The position numbers were made by a program, and so were the translations under genes. Shown here in pieces: positions 1 to 11,600 of a stretch of DNA of 64,000 nt. Where the stretch lies: the NCBI GenBank assembly GCA_029204225.1, contig MU831961.1, forward strand, positions 1-64,000, written 5' to 3'. The notes under the pieces were generated by a model. The model was not told where the DNA came from and made no database searches. It saw only the letters and a list, made by a program, of their open reading frames with translations. The stretch's first letter is position 1. Every line of letters starts with the position of its first letter. This stretch comes from Diphasiastrum complanatum. Lineage: Eukaryota; Streptophyta; Lycopodiopsida; Lycopodiales; Lycopodiaceae.

Positions 1-322
1 AGAAGTAAGTAAAAAGAAATCATAAAAAAAAACAGATCCTCTAAGAGCAGGGGATATGTGAACAACTGTGCCGAGGATCTCAATACATGAAAGTCTTTTC
101 CAACTTCTTCTTGTATATCATGTTTCTAATTATGTGATATTGATTATGTGAATGATGTCTACTGATATCTGCTGAAATACCAAGTATAGGTCATATATTC
201 AACAAGTGAAAAAATACCTTTACATTTGACCTAACAAATATCCACGACACGAAAGCATTCTTTTCTTAGGAATGAATAAATCTCGAAATGAAGATTATCT
301 ATTCATGAGGATGTTTCACATT
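1..322. other. AT-rich flank without gene
   Basis: No open frame, exon or RNA gene can be supported here. The stretch is AT-rich and runs into a purine tract and a possible LTR start at 323-338, so it is most likely the degenerate 3' internal end of an LTR retrotransposon. Confidence 0.3.
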
Positions 323-640
323 TGAGGAGGGGGGATATGTGATGCCATGTATTTGTTAAATAATGAATATTTTCTCAAATTGGCAATTCATACTTGGAAA
401 TGAAGATATGTGCTGGGACAAATATATATTATGAAGAGGCCTATATCATTTTTGGGAATATAAATGCTAAGGACCTGTCTTCCACTAAAGGACAAGATCT
501 CCAGAACTGAAACGATGCTTGGAACACGAAGTTGACTAGATTTGTATCGTTACTTTAAACTAGAGCGCCGCACCAGGAATCTCTAGAGGTGTGTTTGCAC
601 ATTTCATAGGAAATAAAAGGAAGACACGCATCATTCTCAC

Positions 641-729
<89 letters not shown>

Positions 730-872
730 AAGAAGTGAATAGAGAAACAAATGTTATCTTTTCTGATTTTTGTTTTCTGCATTGCTTAGTGCGAGTGGTT
801 TCAAGTCTACTAGAAATCTCTTATGCACTACTTAAATCACTCTTTGTTCAAACAGTTCAGTAGTACATCACA
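323..872 (+). mobile_element. Candidate 3' LTR with polypurine tract
   Basis: A purine-rich stretch (TTGAGGAGGGGGGATA, about 322-337) resembles the polypurine tract that primes plus-strand synthesis in LTR elements. It is followed by TGTGATG at 338. A matching CATCACA lies at 866-872, giving a TG...CA unit with 7-bp inverted termini, as LTRs have. The unit is about 535 bp and contains the AG microsatellite at 644-726. No second LTR or target duplication is visible, and the true end could be further right (an ...CTAACA end near 1100 is an alternative). Confidence 0.4.
644..726. repeat. (AG)n microsatellite, about 83 bp
   Basis: Uninterrupted AG/GA dinucleotide repeat. Apparent open frames across it encode only alternating Arg-Glu or Ser-Leu and are not genes. 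Confidence 0.95.
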
Positions 873-1348
873 CTCGTTTGTTGTATTTCCGTGAAGTTGA
901 ATTAAAGAGCTATCTTTAAACTAACTTACCTGTCTATGCGAATACTTTGTGTTCGGCACCCAAGTAACGTATCCCTTTGATACAATATTTCACGGTAATT
1001 GATAGAGAAGTATGTATACATATATAAAATGCTAGTCCCTGCTTTGAGGAATTGAGTTATTGATCTATATTCGTGTTTGTGACGAAATAAATATTTCTAA
1101 CATATTCGTGAACTACTTGAGTTCTTTAATCGTGACTGGACTTTAGTTGTTGGGGAACTTCTGTCTAGAATACATTAGTTCAAGAATAAGATTAACTTTC
1201 AGTTTGTTCGTACACGTCTGCATCATAGAGTCGACAAGTGAGGGAGGATTTTGTAGTGGGTTTCTTTCCTTGCCTAACCTAAATCCAAGATCTAGTCAAT
1301 CTAGCATCAAAGAGACGAAGTTAGTTGTCACGCGTAGGTTCGTTCCCA
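873..1348. other. Intergenic or LTR-derived sequence
   Basis: No gene is recognised. The sequence ends exactly where a dispersed repeat begins (TGAGAGCGATAG at 1349). The 72-codon open frame at 1147-1365 shows no recognisable domain. Confidence 0.3.
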
Positions 1349-1950
1349 TGAGAGCGATAGTATAGTTCAGATTTCAACATGAATGGAGGATCTAACTCTA
1401 ACATCCATTAACCCTACGATCCATTAACACTACATCCATTAACACTATGCATCCACGACAAGATAGCTTACTCTTTCTCTCTCTCCCTTTCTCTCTCATA
1501 AAAAGTATAACAACATACAATCCCAATAACATTCAGATTCAACAATTAGCAAAATCCGAAAAAAGCATGAGAGAGGAGGAAAAGTGATAGAGAGTAAGGA
1601 CATTCATCAATCCATTCCTGAAGAGAACCAATCTGCTTTATTGAAATGAGAAAATGAACATGTGTAGGAACTTGAGTTGGTCTCTTTTTATAATAGAGAG
1701 GAGTACCCTGGCCTCTGAATCCTATTGGTCCATTTTTGCCTCCCTAATTATTCAAATTTAAAAATGTGTGAGAACCATCAAGAATTGGAGAGAACCTCAA
1801 CATCATTCACTAACTTGACATTTAGGCCCTACGACATTAAAAGTCCTGCAAAAAGGTCTAAAGTCCTTTTATTGACTTTCTAATTAATCAATGTGATCAT
1901 CGGGTTGAACTTACACACGCGGGGTGCCAAATCCCTCTCACTTATTAACT
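1349..1950 (+). repeat. Dispersed repeat copy A (LTR-like)
   Basis: About 600 bp starting TGAGAGCGATAGTATAG. It is closely matched by copy B at 21815-22447 and more distantly by copy C at 26040-26452. Copy B begins TG and ends CA, which suggests a solo or orphan LTR. Copy A is cut off at its right end by the microsatellite cluster starting at 1955. It contains a short CT-rich block and no coding capacity. Confidence 0.6.
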
Positions 1951-1954
1951 AGGG

Positions 1955-2112
<158 letters not shown>

Positions 2113-2146
2113 TATTTTAAATATTAAATCAATGCAAAATGTTGAA

Positions 2147-2296
2147 AACACACACACACACACACACAATCTATTCATCTACTACCCTAAATCTTAATCA
2201 AATCACACACACACACTCTCTCTCTCTCTTTCTTCATTATCTTAAATTCAAAATGCAAGACACAATACATACACACTTCTTCCCTTTTCTCTCTTA

Positions 2297-2378
<82 letters not shown>
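2147..2378. repeat. (AC)n and (CT)n microsatellites
   Basis: Short (AC)n runs near 2148-2168 and 2203-2216 are followed by CT-rich sequence and a clean (TC)n tract at 2300-2378. ATG-initiated frames through this block are low-complexity artefacts. Confidence 0.9.
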
Positions 2379-2381
<3 letters not shown>

Positions 2382-2571
2382 TATCATTCTTAGTCTTAAA
2401 TAAATAAAAATCTAACAGTCTATTACTACCATAGATTATGTATTTATCTATAATCTTAAATTCTACATCAATGCAAAATGTTAAACATTATCTCAAATAA
2501 TTCTAACAATCTATTATAAACACTATCAAAAATTAATCTATTATAAACACTATCAAAAATTAATCTATTAT

Positions 2572-3178
<607 letters not shown>

Positions 3179-3560
3179 TCAAACAGACGTCGGAATCCGA
3201 CGGCCTCCAAACACGTCAGAATCTGACGTCTGTGACCATTCAGGCCCGGACAAACATGCCAGATGTCGTGGACAGGCTTTTGGCATGCTGATGTGGACAT
3301 CGGAATCCAACACGTCGGATTCTGACGTCCACGTCGGATGACACGTATTTTTGTTTAAAAAAATTCTGTTACAGGTCATATCCATGTCTGCAAGTTGGAA
3401 TCCGACATGTCGGACTCCGACGTGCCTTTGAAAAATTGGTTGCCGCCCAGATTTCTCGATCGTCAGACTGTGATTTTTGGATTTTTTACTGGGACGTCGG
3501 AACTTGACGTGTCGGATTGCGACAGATTATGAAATTTTTGAGCATACGTCAGACGCGGAC
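3179..3560. repeat. Cluster of TCGGANTCCGA / ACGTC palindromic motifs
   Basis: At least eight variants of a short inverted motif lie within 400 bp, for example GTCGGAATCCGACG near 3188, GTCGGATTCTGACGTC near 3317, GTCGGACTCCGACGTG near 3409 and ACGTCGGAACTTGACGTG near 3493. They sit just upstream of and into the gypsy gag fragment. A second, smaller cluster is at 28287-28392, also beside gag. They may be regulatory (ACGTC resembles a bZIP core) or a short repeat; only the pattern itself is seen. Confidence 0.5.
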
Positions 3561-5150
3561 GTCAAAATTTGCGCGATATGTTATTGTGAATCTACAGCTG
3601 TTATGGATGCGGAGAAGGGCACAGAATTGCGGACTGTTTTCACAAGGGCATATTTATGCCTTTTTGTTAAAAAGGTGGGATACGGGCATTGCTACAAGAA
3701 TTGCCCATTAAGACCTGGAGCTAGTGCACCCTTAAATTTAATCACAGTACGACACAACAATAGTTCCAAGAAGGTTGCCATAGAAGACTCCAACTCCACA
3801 TGTTCCGGTGTTAGCGATTACGCGAGCCCAAATACGAAAAGGAGTGGCACCATCACCACCCCCCTCAATATCATTGGCAAATGATCAACCCTCCACCACA
3901 GGACCATATCCTAATGTAAGTAAAAAGAATAATGACAATACCAAAAGATACGCCATTGAGGAGGCACGAGTAGAGGAAGCTACACAAGCCAAGGACATAC
4001 CTACAGTACCTCTAGCTATGGATGTACCACCAACAAGATCACCATTGAGGATAGATCTTAACGACTATTTGCACCATCGTGAGATACCTTTTCAGATGGG
4101 AGAGCCGGAAGTTCCACAAACGGGAGTGCTCACAAGTCTACTGACTAGCTATATGAACTTATCCCTTGGAGAGTTCTTGCAGATTGCACCTCAAACAAAG
4201 GGTGTCCTTGCAGATTGGATCAAATCAGGACTGAAGCAAACTGCAAAAGAACTCTTGTATTCTGCGGGCTATGAAGGAACTAGCATGTCCTACACATTGG
4301 AATAGTGTGAGAGAGTGAACAACACACCATCACTCTGCTGATCAAGTAGAATAGATACGAGGACGAAGCTGCGGTGTTAGATGGAGGATCAGGAGTCAAC
4401 TTGATATCCACTACCTTAATATATCAAAAGTGAGGATTGCAAGGACTGAAGCCAGCAATATTTGCTATCAAATTAGCGAATCAGACATCCCAGTAAAGAT
4501 AGTGGGAGTACAATTCGTAATCACATTCATGGTAGTGGAAATTCCAGAGTCTCCTTCCACCTATCGCATTTTACTAGAAAGACCTTGGTTGAGAGTTGCG
4601 CAAGTGGTTCACAACTGGGGAACAAGAAAACTCACCTCTGAGAATCGATAATAGGTTGTAAATGTAGATCCAACTAGTTGGGCAGTGAAACCTGTTACAC
4701 CCAAGGCTGATGATGGATCGTCCAACATAGATCACACCATTGATCGCCCAAGGCAAGCCAAGGGAGGTTATTATGATTCTCAAACAGATATTGTATGTTG
4801 GATGAACGCTTTAGCAACAATTGACTGTATGGCTGGGCATGCATGTTAACTAGACTCAGATACAGAACTTAGCACATCATCCCCCAAGGGTTACACCCTT
4901 GACACACCAATAACTTATGAGGTGAACATGATCAATGTGGCAGGGTTAGCAGCGGAGCCTATACCAGAGCAAGTTGAAGATGACTTAGTGCCCTGACGAC
5001 ATGCCTTCTCCTACAACGAAGAAGCTAAGTTGACAGATGAACATGTCCTGCAACATATGGATCCTGATCGATTTGGAATGAGGAAGATACCAGCTCAACC
5101 TCCACAAAAATCACCAATAGCTAAAGTTTCCAAGGTGGAACCACCCAAAG
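3560..5150 (+). pseudogene. Ty3/gypsy gag C-terminus and protease region, broken
   Basis: Decayed remains of a gypsy polyprotein, plus strand. A cysteine-rich segment around 3660-3715 (YGHCYKNCPLRP) resembles the second gag zinc knuckle of plant gypsy elements. A proline-rich linker with a Leu-rich helix follows (open frame 3808-4305). The segment at 4430-4651 carries STYRILLERPWL, the conserved region after the retropepsin active site in many plant gypsy proteases. Frames are broken by stops at several points. The element is cut at 5150/5151 by the inserted non-autonomous LTR element and resumes after 10820. RT and RNase H of presumably the same element lie at 11601-13150. Confidence 0.6.
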
Positions 5151-5979
5151 TGTGAAAAATGCAAAAATTATGCTTGGTCAAGGCCAAATCTATGTATATA
5201 GGATGATTACACATGTGTGGAGCCTGTTTCCACTTGTGAAATAAATGTACTTTTCACATGTAGTACAATCATATAGCTTGTACATATAGTTTAAGTCAAG
5301 TTCTATTGGCTAAAAAGGCCAAAATCATGTTTTTTAGCCATATGCCACATGGCATCAATCTAGAGATTGCATGAAGCCACATCATGAGATTAGGTGTCAA
5401 ATCCCATGTGTAGAGGTCTTCTCACACATATGGAATAAGCTGAGGAAGTCGAAACTGCACTTGTAGAAGAGTTTGCACTAGTTCTCTATATAGTAGAAAA
5501 ATGGACCAAAAGTGCTCAAAATAGAAGATTTTGTCCAAGTGTCAATTTTGCATGATGAATCATCACATGACAAAGAACCCTCACACATGTGAGATCAGAG
5601 GGATGATCAGTACCATGATCTCCCACTTTTTGTATATATAGAGCCACGTTTGGCCATAATCAAAGAAGCAACACCGATCTTGGTTTTGGAGGCAATTCTT
5701 GTCAATCTCATCATTTGTCTTGATTTTTCTTGATAGTTTTGGGTTCCTATCATATTGTACTTTGATTTCAGGCTATAGTCCGTACACTGACAGGTTTTCA
5801 CACGTGTGAAACTATCAAGTACAATTCCCTTTCATTTATGATTGTTCTTGTTAGATTTTCTCATCTAAATTTGATCTAGATTGATCTAAATCTTGTGTAG
5901 ATTGATAGATCAATTGTATCTAACATCCAATCACTCTTGTGGATCATTTTAGGATCCATTATTGGTCCAATTTCCCACA
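5151..5979 (+). repeat. 5' LTR of non-autonomous element copy 1
   Basis: 829 bp, TG...CA bounded. It contains CACATGTG/CACACGTGTG palindromes, including a perfect 16-bp palindrome TTTCACACGTGTGAAA at 5796-5811, and a possible TATA box (TGTATATATAGAGCC near 5631). It is homologous to 9986-10820 and, in reverse, to 16372-17203 and 20835-21668. Confidence 0.85.
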
Positions 5980-5992
5980 TGGTATCAGAGCC
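5980..5992 (+). other. Primer-binding site (initiator tRNA-Met)
   Basis: TGGTATCAGAGCC lies immediately 3' of the LTR. This is the usual primer-binding site of plant LTR elements, complementary to the 3' end of initiator tRNA-Met. Confidence 0.85.
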
Positions 5993-6029
5993 AAGTACAA
6001 GAGGATTCATGAAGATTTGATGGGGTTGA

Positions 6030-6370
6030 TCCAAAACTAAGCCCAAATTAGCAAGTCTTTGGAAACTAGCTAATTTTGATGTGGCGAGTTGGATAGGATA
6101 GGTATACTCAAAATTTATGGACAAAAACTTGTTGTGGGCTGCAGGGGTACTTTTCACACGTGATAGAACGTACAGTACTAGTTTTGGAGCCTTATCTTCC
6201 AGTTTGATGCTAAATCTCCCAAATTAGCAAGTTTGTGGAAACTAGCTAATTTTGAGGTAAAGAGTTTGAATTGATAGCTAGATTCAATTTTTTTGTACCA
6301 AAACTTGTTGTAGGCTGTAGGTGTACCTTCCACACGTGTGGGGCTGTACTGAACCTGTTTTGGTTGAGAA
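6030..6370 (+). repeat. Leader tandem duplication, about 185-bp unit
   Basis: Two diverged copies (about 6045-6170 and 6218-6350) share CCCAAATTAGCAAGT, GGAAACTAGCTAATTTTG and ACTTGTTGTRGGCTG, and each ends near a CACACGTG palindrome. Copy 2 of the element has only one such unit (about 20635-20790), so the duplication is specific to copy 1. Confidence 0.65.
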
Positions 6371-7084
6371 AACTCAAATTGATGCATAATTTGACTCAAA
6401 CACCCAAATTTAGAGATTTTTAGTGCAAATTCAAGCTTTTTCTATAGAGATTCTATTCCTATGATTTGTTCTTGGATTAGATCATCCAAATAATTTAATT
6501 TGAAGCTTGATTAAGTTGCATTAAATGTGTTTCTTTGATTTTTTGAGTACATGTCAAAGTTGAGAGAGATATTGCCAAAAATCATAGATTAAGGAGTGAT
6601 ATGCAAGGTGTGTTGAAATCCATTGTACCATCACTCTAGATTTGTTCAAGAGTGATAGGGTCAAGTTTAGAAGCATCAATTTGCTAGAAAACATCTTTGG
6701 ATCTGTCCTCTAAGTGAAACCTTTGAGAGTTTCTAGTGCATATAGAGCATCTATGCAAATCTTTTGTAAAATTTGACATAGATTGGCTTCAATTGAGAGT
6801 TCTAGAAAAGAAATTGAGATCCAAGTCATATTGTTCAACCCTACTCAATATGTTTGAGTGATTGTTAGGCTTGAAAAAAATTCATTGAGGTGTGTATATG
6901 TGTAGAGAGAGATCCAATTTTCTAAGAGTTCCTTTGTAGAGGGCAAGATCTAGAAGCTCATTTTGTGTTGTTATTGGTGGAGAATTTGTCTTCTCTTAGG
7001 TGATCAAATCTTTCTAAGTGGAATTAGCTCTTTGAAGCACAATATCTTAGTGAGAAAGAAGAATCACAACTTTTGATTTTGAAT

Positions 7085-7800
7085 TTCATTCTAACTCTTA
7101 AGAGGTAGAGTCATTGGTGGAATCCAATAGGGGTGAATGAATTCAATTTATTGAGCAAAAATTGACATAGTATATGTATGAAACTCAAATTAGTTCTATT
7201 CAACTTTCTTTGTGAGAGTGTGAGGGTTAATTTGTGATCCCATTGGATGTCTAGAACAAGGAAGAGTCCATATTTGAGTGTTCATGCATGGTTGAGATCT
7301 TTGTGAATCTCTCTGTGTCTGATTTTTTAAGCTTGGTGAAAAATTCTTGACATAGGTTGTTATCAAACTATTACAAATCCATTCCAAATCTCAAGAGTGA
7401 GATGGATTCCAAAAGGGGTGATTGGATCTTAATTTTATGTGTTTGAATCAAATGTACATGTCAAGTTTGAGTGATCTAGTGTAGATCCTATGTTTTGTGA
7501 AAATTGGTGGTATAGTTTATTGTCAAACCAAATCAAATTCATTCTAAATCTCAAGAGTGAGATTATTTGGGTCAAAGAGTGAGTCCAAAAGAAGTGATTA
7601 AGTTTGATTTTCATGTGTTTGAAACAAAACCCATCTTTTATTCAAGAATCTCAAGTGTTGAGAGAACTAGTCAAGTGAAAAGGAAAATTTAGGTGTCAAA
7701 TCTTTTCATATCCATTTCAACTCTCAAAAGAAAGAGTCATTGGAATTTGTTGAGTCCAATAGGAGTGTTTGGATCTTATTTCTTTTGTGATTTGATTCAA
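7085..7800 (+). repeat. Leader array of about 160-bp degenerate repeats
   Basis: Four related units begin near 7088, 7382, 7542 and 7712. Each has a form of CAAATCTCAAGAGTGAGA followed by TCCAAAAGGGGTGATT and a TTTGAATCAAA tail. The spacing is about 160-170 bp for the last three. Corresponding units occur in the leader of copy 2 (about 19375-19930), so the array belongs to the family. Its function is unknown; packaging or promoter roles are possible but not shown. Confidence 0.6.
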
Positions 7801-7915
7801 AGATTGTGTGCTCTTTTCTTAGTGATCAAAGCAAAGTTTCCAAATGCCTAATCATTAGTGTGAAGATTGATTCTTAGATTTGTGAGCTAGATCTTTTGTA
7901 GATCCTGCTAGATTA

Positions 7916-9863
7916 ATGAATATGTTCAAATCTAGTCTCTTGAGAGTCACAAATTATATTTGTAGAATCATATCACAAGGTTTTTGTCTTATCATGACAT
8001 CAATAGGTGGCATCCTATGGAAGGAAAGTAAGGATTCTAAGTGCAACCTTTGTGGCAAGGGAGGATGTTTTCCCTCAAGATGCTACAAAAAGAAGACTAA
8101 TCCATCCAAGGAGAACCAAAGAAAGGGAGCCGAGGTGAAGGATGGAGCTTCAAGTTCAAAATGAAAATACAAGAAAGACAAGTCCAAGGAAAGGTGTTTC
8201 CTTTGTGAAAAGGTGAATGGGGCTTGGAGTCTCACAAGGACTTGCAAGATTTGTCTTCAAGAGTCCATCACAACACATGTCAAACCTTTTGAAATTTTTT
8301 ATTTGGAAGTGCATTGTTTGATTCAGATGCAAAGATAGATGCCACTTTCATGAAAACAACTTGGATTTATTTCATGTCCTTGAAAAGTATTTTGCTTGGA
8401 ACTTCAGATAAGTTCAAACTTATTGTTATGATCCAAGAGAAATCAATCAAGAATAAGGAGGAGCAATCACAAAATGAAAATAGTTTCATTTATGCTCTCA
8501 TGTCAACTTATGAAGAACTATTTTGTTTTGTAAAGATTTTTCTATCTCAAAGGTGGATTAAGGCAATACTAGTTAAGTGTGATGCCTTAAAAGATAGCAA
8601 AGTATGTTTTCCTTGTAGCTTACATTAGTAATGAAGTCAAGGAAATTGAAATGTCTTCATAATGTAGGATATTTTGGTTTCAATAAGATCATGAATGATG
8701 TTTTCATTCATAAAGATGAAAATTGTAAGTTTTCATTCTTAAAGGCAAGTTGTAAACTTCTTATGAGGATAAGTGAAGCATCCAAAGTGGACACTTATAT
8801 CCATAAGCAAGTAGTTAGCCTTATTGAGATGGAAATACCTTTTGATTTCAATATTAGAAAAATCATGCCAAGTTGTGGTGATTTTTGGACTTATGTTTCT
8901 AGCATAAGTAATCTTGATAGGAAGTGCATATTGTATGGTCATAGTTGTTGTGATCATTATGAGACATGGAGGTCTCGGATTTCCATCAAGAAGGAGCACC
9001 ATGAAGAGGATCTTAAAGAGTCAACTCAAGGTTTAAGTGTGCCAAGGATTGAGGAGGAGAGTCCTTCTCAAGGTTCAAGTGTGCCAAGGATTGAGGAGGA
9101 GAGACCTTCTCAAGCTGTGATTCCAAAAAGAAACTCAAGAAACATAGTTGAGCCCATGTCGCTCACATTTCAAGGGAAAGAGGAGTACATCTCATGTGGT
9201 ATACATCTCATACTTACTTCTCTTATGTCATTTGATGAATCAATTTGCTTTAGTGAGATCATTGCATCTCAAAATTGGAGTAAAGCCATACTAGTTGAGT
9301 ATGAAGTTTCTCTTGAGAAAATTAATGATGTTCTTAAAAGTTTGAAATTGATTTTAGATCAATTAGAAAGCAATTGGTTATCTCATCAAATGTATGCTCT
9401 TGAGTCATGCAAGAGCAAAAGTGATTTGTTCACTCATAGTTTGAAAATTTCTATTGAGGCAAATTGTAAACTCTTTATGAGAGAAAGTGAATAATCTTCT
9501 AAAGACACTTATCTCCATAATGAAGTATTTAGCCTCATTGGATCTGAGATTATCATGGTAAACAAGCATGAAGATATGATGCAAACACTTTGTTATTATA
9601 GCATGCATAGTCTTGCCAATTTGGATGAGTCTAATTCTCTACATCGTGGTGACATGATGTTAGACCTTTGTGATCCTAATAAGTCAAGAAGAAATCTTTA
9701 TTTCCTCATGGAGGAGCATGCACATAAATAAGGAGCAAGCTTCAAGGTCAAGCATCTACATGAAATTTGGAAGGAATCAATTTTGGAGGTGCTAGGATGG
9801 TGCAAGGCTCTCAAGTTCATCAAAGATGTCAACATCAAAGAAGCACTATCATGGATATGGTGA
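7916..9863 (+). pseudogene. Unknown zinc-knuckle/repeat protein, copy 1, broken
   Basis: The only protein of the non-autonomous element, about 620 codons in the inferred ancestor, here interrupted near 8161, 8628, 9492 and 9729. Order of parts: an N-terminal knuckle-like CNLCGKGGCFPSRC (7.9-8.16 kb; the usual His is Cys here), a Lys-rich stretch, a second cluster of the type CxxC...CKIC, then two diverged copies of a ~190-residue module. The modules share a Cys-Phe...SQxWxKAILV motif, then CKLxMRxSE and DTYxHxxVxSLI. An acidic segment with a short tandem repeat (VPRIEEE twice) separates them. No catalytic motif of protease, RT or integrase is seen. A gag-like packaging role is inference only. 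The minus-strand copy at 17330-19239 is better preserved. Confidence 0.6.
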
Positions 9864-9973
9864 TCTCAGATCAACATCAAGCTCATTGGCTGATCTTCAA
9901 ATCTTTTGAACCAGCAAAGACCAATTCGGCCCATGGAGTCAAGTTCAAGATCGTCATGTTTTTATCAAGCTAG

Positions 9974-9985
9974 ATTTTTGAGGAG
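9974..9985 (+). other. Polypurine tract of copy 1
   Basis: TTTTTGAGGAG directly precedes the 3' LTR start TGTGAAAAATGC. The same context occurs in reverse at 17204-17218 in copy 2. Confidence 0.6.
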
Positions 9986-10820
9986 TGTGAAAAATGCAAA
10001 AATTATGCTTGGTCAAGGCCAAATATATGTATATAGGATGATTACACATGTGTGGATCTTGTTCCCACGTGTGAAATAAATGTACTTTTCATGTAGTACA
10101 ATCATATATCTTGTACATATAGAGTAAGTCAAGTTCTATTGGCTAAAAAGGCCAAAATCATGTTTTTTAGCCATATGCCACATGGTATCAATCTAGATAT
10201 TGCATGAAGCCACATCATGAGATTAGGTGTCAAATCCCATGTGTAGAGGTCTTCTCACACATGTGGAATAGGCTGAGGAAGTCGAATTTGCACTTGTAGA
10301 AGAGTTTTCACTAGTTCTCTATATAGTAGAAAAATGGACCAAAAGTGCTCAAAATAGAAGGTTTTGTCCAAGTGTCAATTTTGCATGATGAATCATCACA
10401 TGACAAAGCATCCTCACACATGTGAGATCAGAGGGATGATAAGTACCACGAGCTCCCACTTTTTGTATATATAGAGCCACATTTGGCCATAATCAAAGAA
10501 GCAACACCAATCTTGGTTTTGCAGGCAATTCTTGTCAATTTCATCATTTGTCTTGATTTTTCTTGATAGTTTTGGGTTCCTATCATATTGTACTTTGATT
10601 TCAGGCTGGAGTTTGTACTCTGACAATTTTTCACATGTTTGAAACCAGTAAGTACAATTCCCTTTCATTTTTTATTGTTCTTGTTAGATTTTCTCATCTA
10701 AATTTGATCTAGATTGATCTAAATCTTGTGTAGATTGATAGATCAATTGTATCTAACATCCAATCACTCTTGTGGATCATTTTAGGATCCATTCTTGGTC
10801 CAATTTTGCAGATTTCCACA
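9986..10820 (+). repeat. 3' LTR of non-autonomous element copy 1
   Basis: About 835 bp, homologous to the 5' LTR with scattered substitutions and small indels. The 16-bp palindrome of the 5' LTR is decayed here (TTTCACATGTTTGAAA near 10628). Its last ~75 bp are repeated at about 11173-11250 by a tandem duplication. Confidence 0.85.
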
Positions 10821-11600
10821 CAAGACACCAATTAATAAGAAAAATCAATTGAAACAACGCTACAGCCAGGTGATCTGATGGAGTGATCTACTCAAAGAAG
10901 CAATAGCTACGATGGATATAGATATTCATAATCATGAAGCGAATATCAAACCAGTTTCCAAGAAGGATAACAAGGATGTATCCAAAAAGAAAAAAAGAAA
11001 GTGTTCGACTCCTTGAAATCTATCCGGTTTAAACCAGATGTACCATCATCACCACAGATGACTGGAAGCCCAAAGATTACGAGTCGTGCTAAGATGAACA
11101 TGCTGAAGGAGGAAATTTTGACAAATGCCAGTTCACAAGATGCTAGTGACCCTAAAAAACTATACCTTAGATCGATTGTACTAACATCCAATCACTCTTG
11201 TGGATCATTTTAGGATCCATTCTTGGCCCAATTTTGCAGATTTCCACACATGACACCAATTAATAAGAAAAATCAGTTGAAACAACGCTACAACCAGGTG
11301 ATATGATGGAGTGATCTACTCAAAGAAGCAATAGCTACGATGGATATGGATATTCATAATCATGAAGCGAATATCAAACCAGTTTCCAAGAAGGATAACA
11401 AGGATGTATACAAAACGAAAAAAAGAAAGTGTTTGACTCCTTGAAATCTATTCGGTTGGAACCAGATGTAGCATCATCATCACAGATGACTGGAAGCCCA
11501 AAGACTATGAGTCGTGCTAAGATGAACATGCTGAAGGAGGAAATTTTGACAAACGCCAGTTCACAAGATGCTAGAGACTCTCAAAAACCATACCTTAGAT
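10745..11600 (+). repeat. 428-bp tandem duplication across LTR/gypsy junction
   Basis: Unit 1 (about 10745-11172) and unit 2 (about 11173-11600) are head-to-tail copies offset by 428 bp. Each contains the last ~75 bp of the 3' LTR plus ~350 bp of flanking gypsy pol spacer. They differ by many single substitutions and small indels. The junction sequence AGATC(A/G)ATTGTA is shared by both sides, suggesting short-homology recombination. The duplication must post-date the LTR element insertion. Confidence 0.8.

Larger units (their letters stand above)
5151..10820 (+). mobile_element. Non-autonomous LTR retrotransposon, copy 1
   Basis: An insertion of about 5.7 kb flanked by two direct repeats of about 830 bp (5151-5979 and 9986-10820), both starting TGTGAAAAATGC. 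The 5' repeat is followed directly by TGGTATCAGAGCC, complementary to initiator tRNA-Met. GAGGAG precedes the 3' repeat. The internal 4 kb has no reverse transcriptase, RNase H, integrase or protease motif, so the element must be mobilised in trans. It carries a long leader with internal repeats and one broken open frame. It splits a gypsy element. Target duplication is not clean (CAAAG left, CAAGA right), perhaps because of later rearrangement at 10745-11600. A second copy lies at 16372-21668. Confidence 0.85.

Noticed and set aside
555-863. Open frames through the AG repeat on both strands (Arg-Glu or Ser-Leu repeats); likewise 1924-2393, 2560-2811 and 52658-52974
   Set aside because: Dinucleotide repeats of this length are open in several frames by composition; there are no unique flanking domains or splice support.
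5980-5992. tRNA-Met-like sequence
   Set aside because: Only 12-13 bases complementary to the tRNA 3' end are present, as a primer-binding site; no cloverleaf. Same at 20822, 56637 and 59798. No tRNA or rRNA gene was found.
7085-7800. Regularly spaced repeats suggesting a CRISPR-like array
   Set aside because: Units are ~160 bp and degenerate, without unique spacers, and lie in the leader of a plant LTR element.
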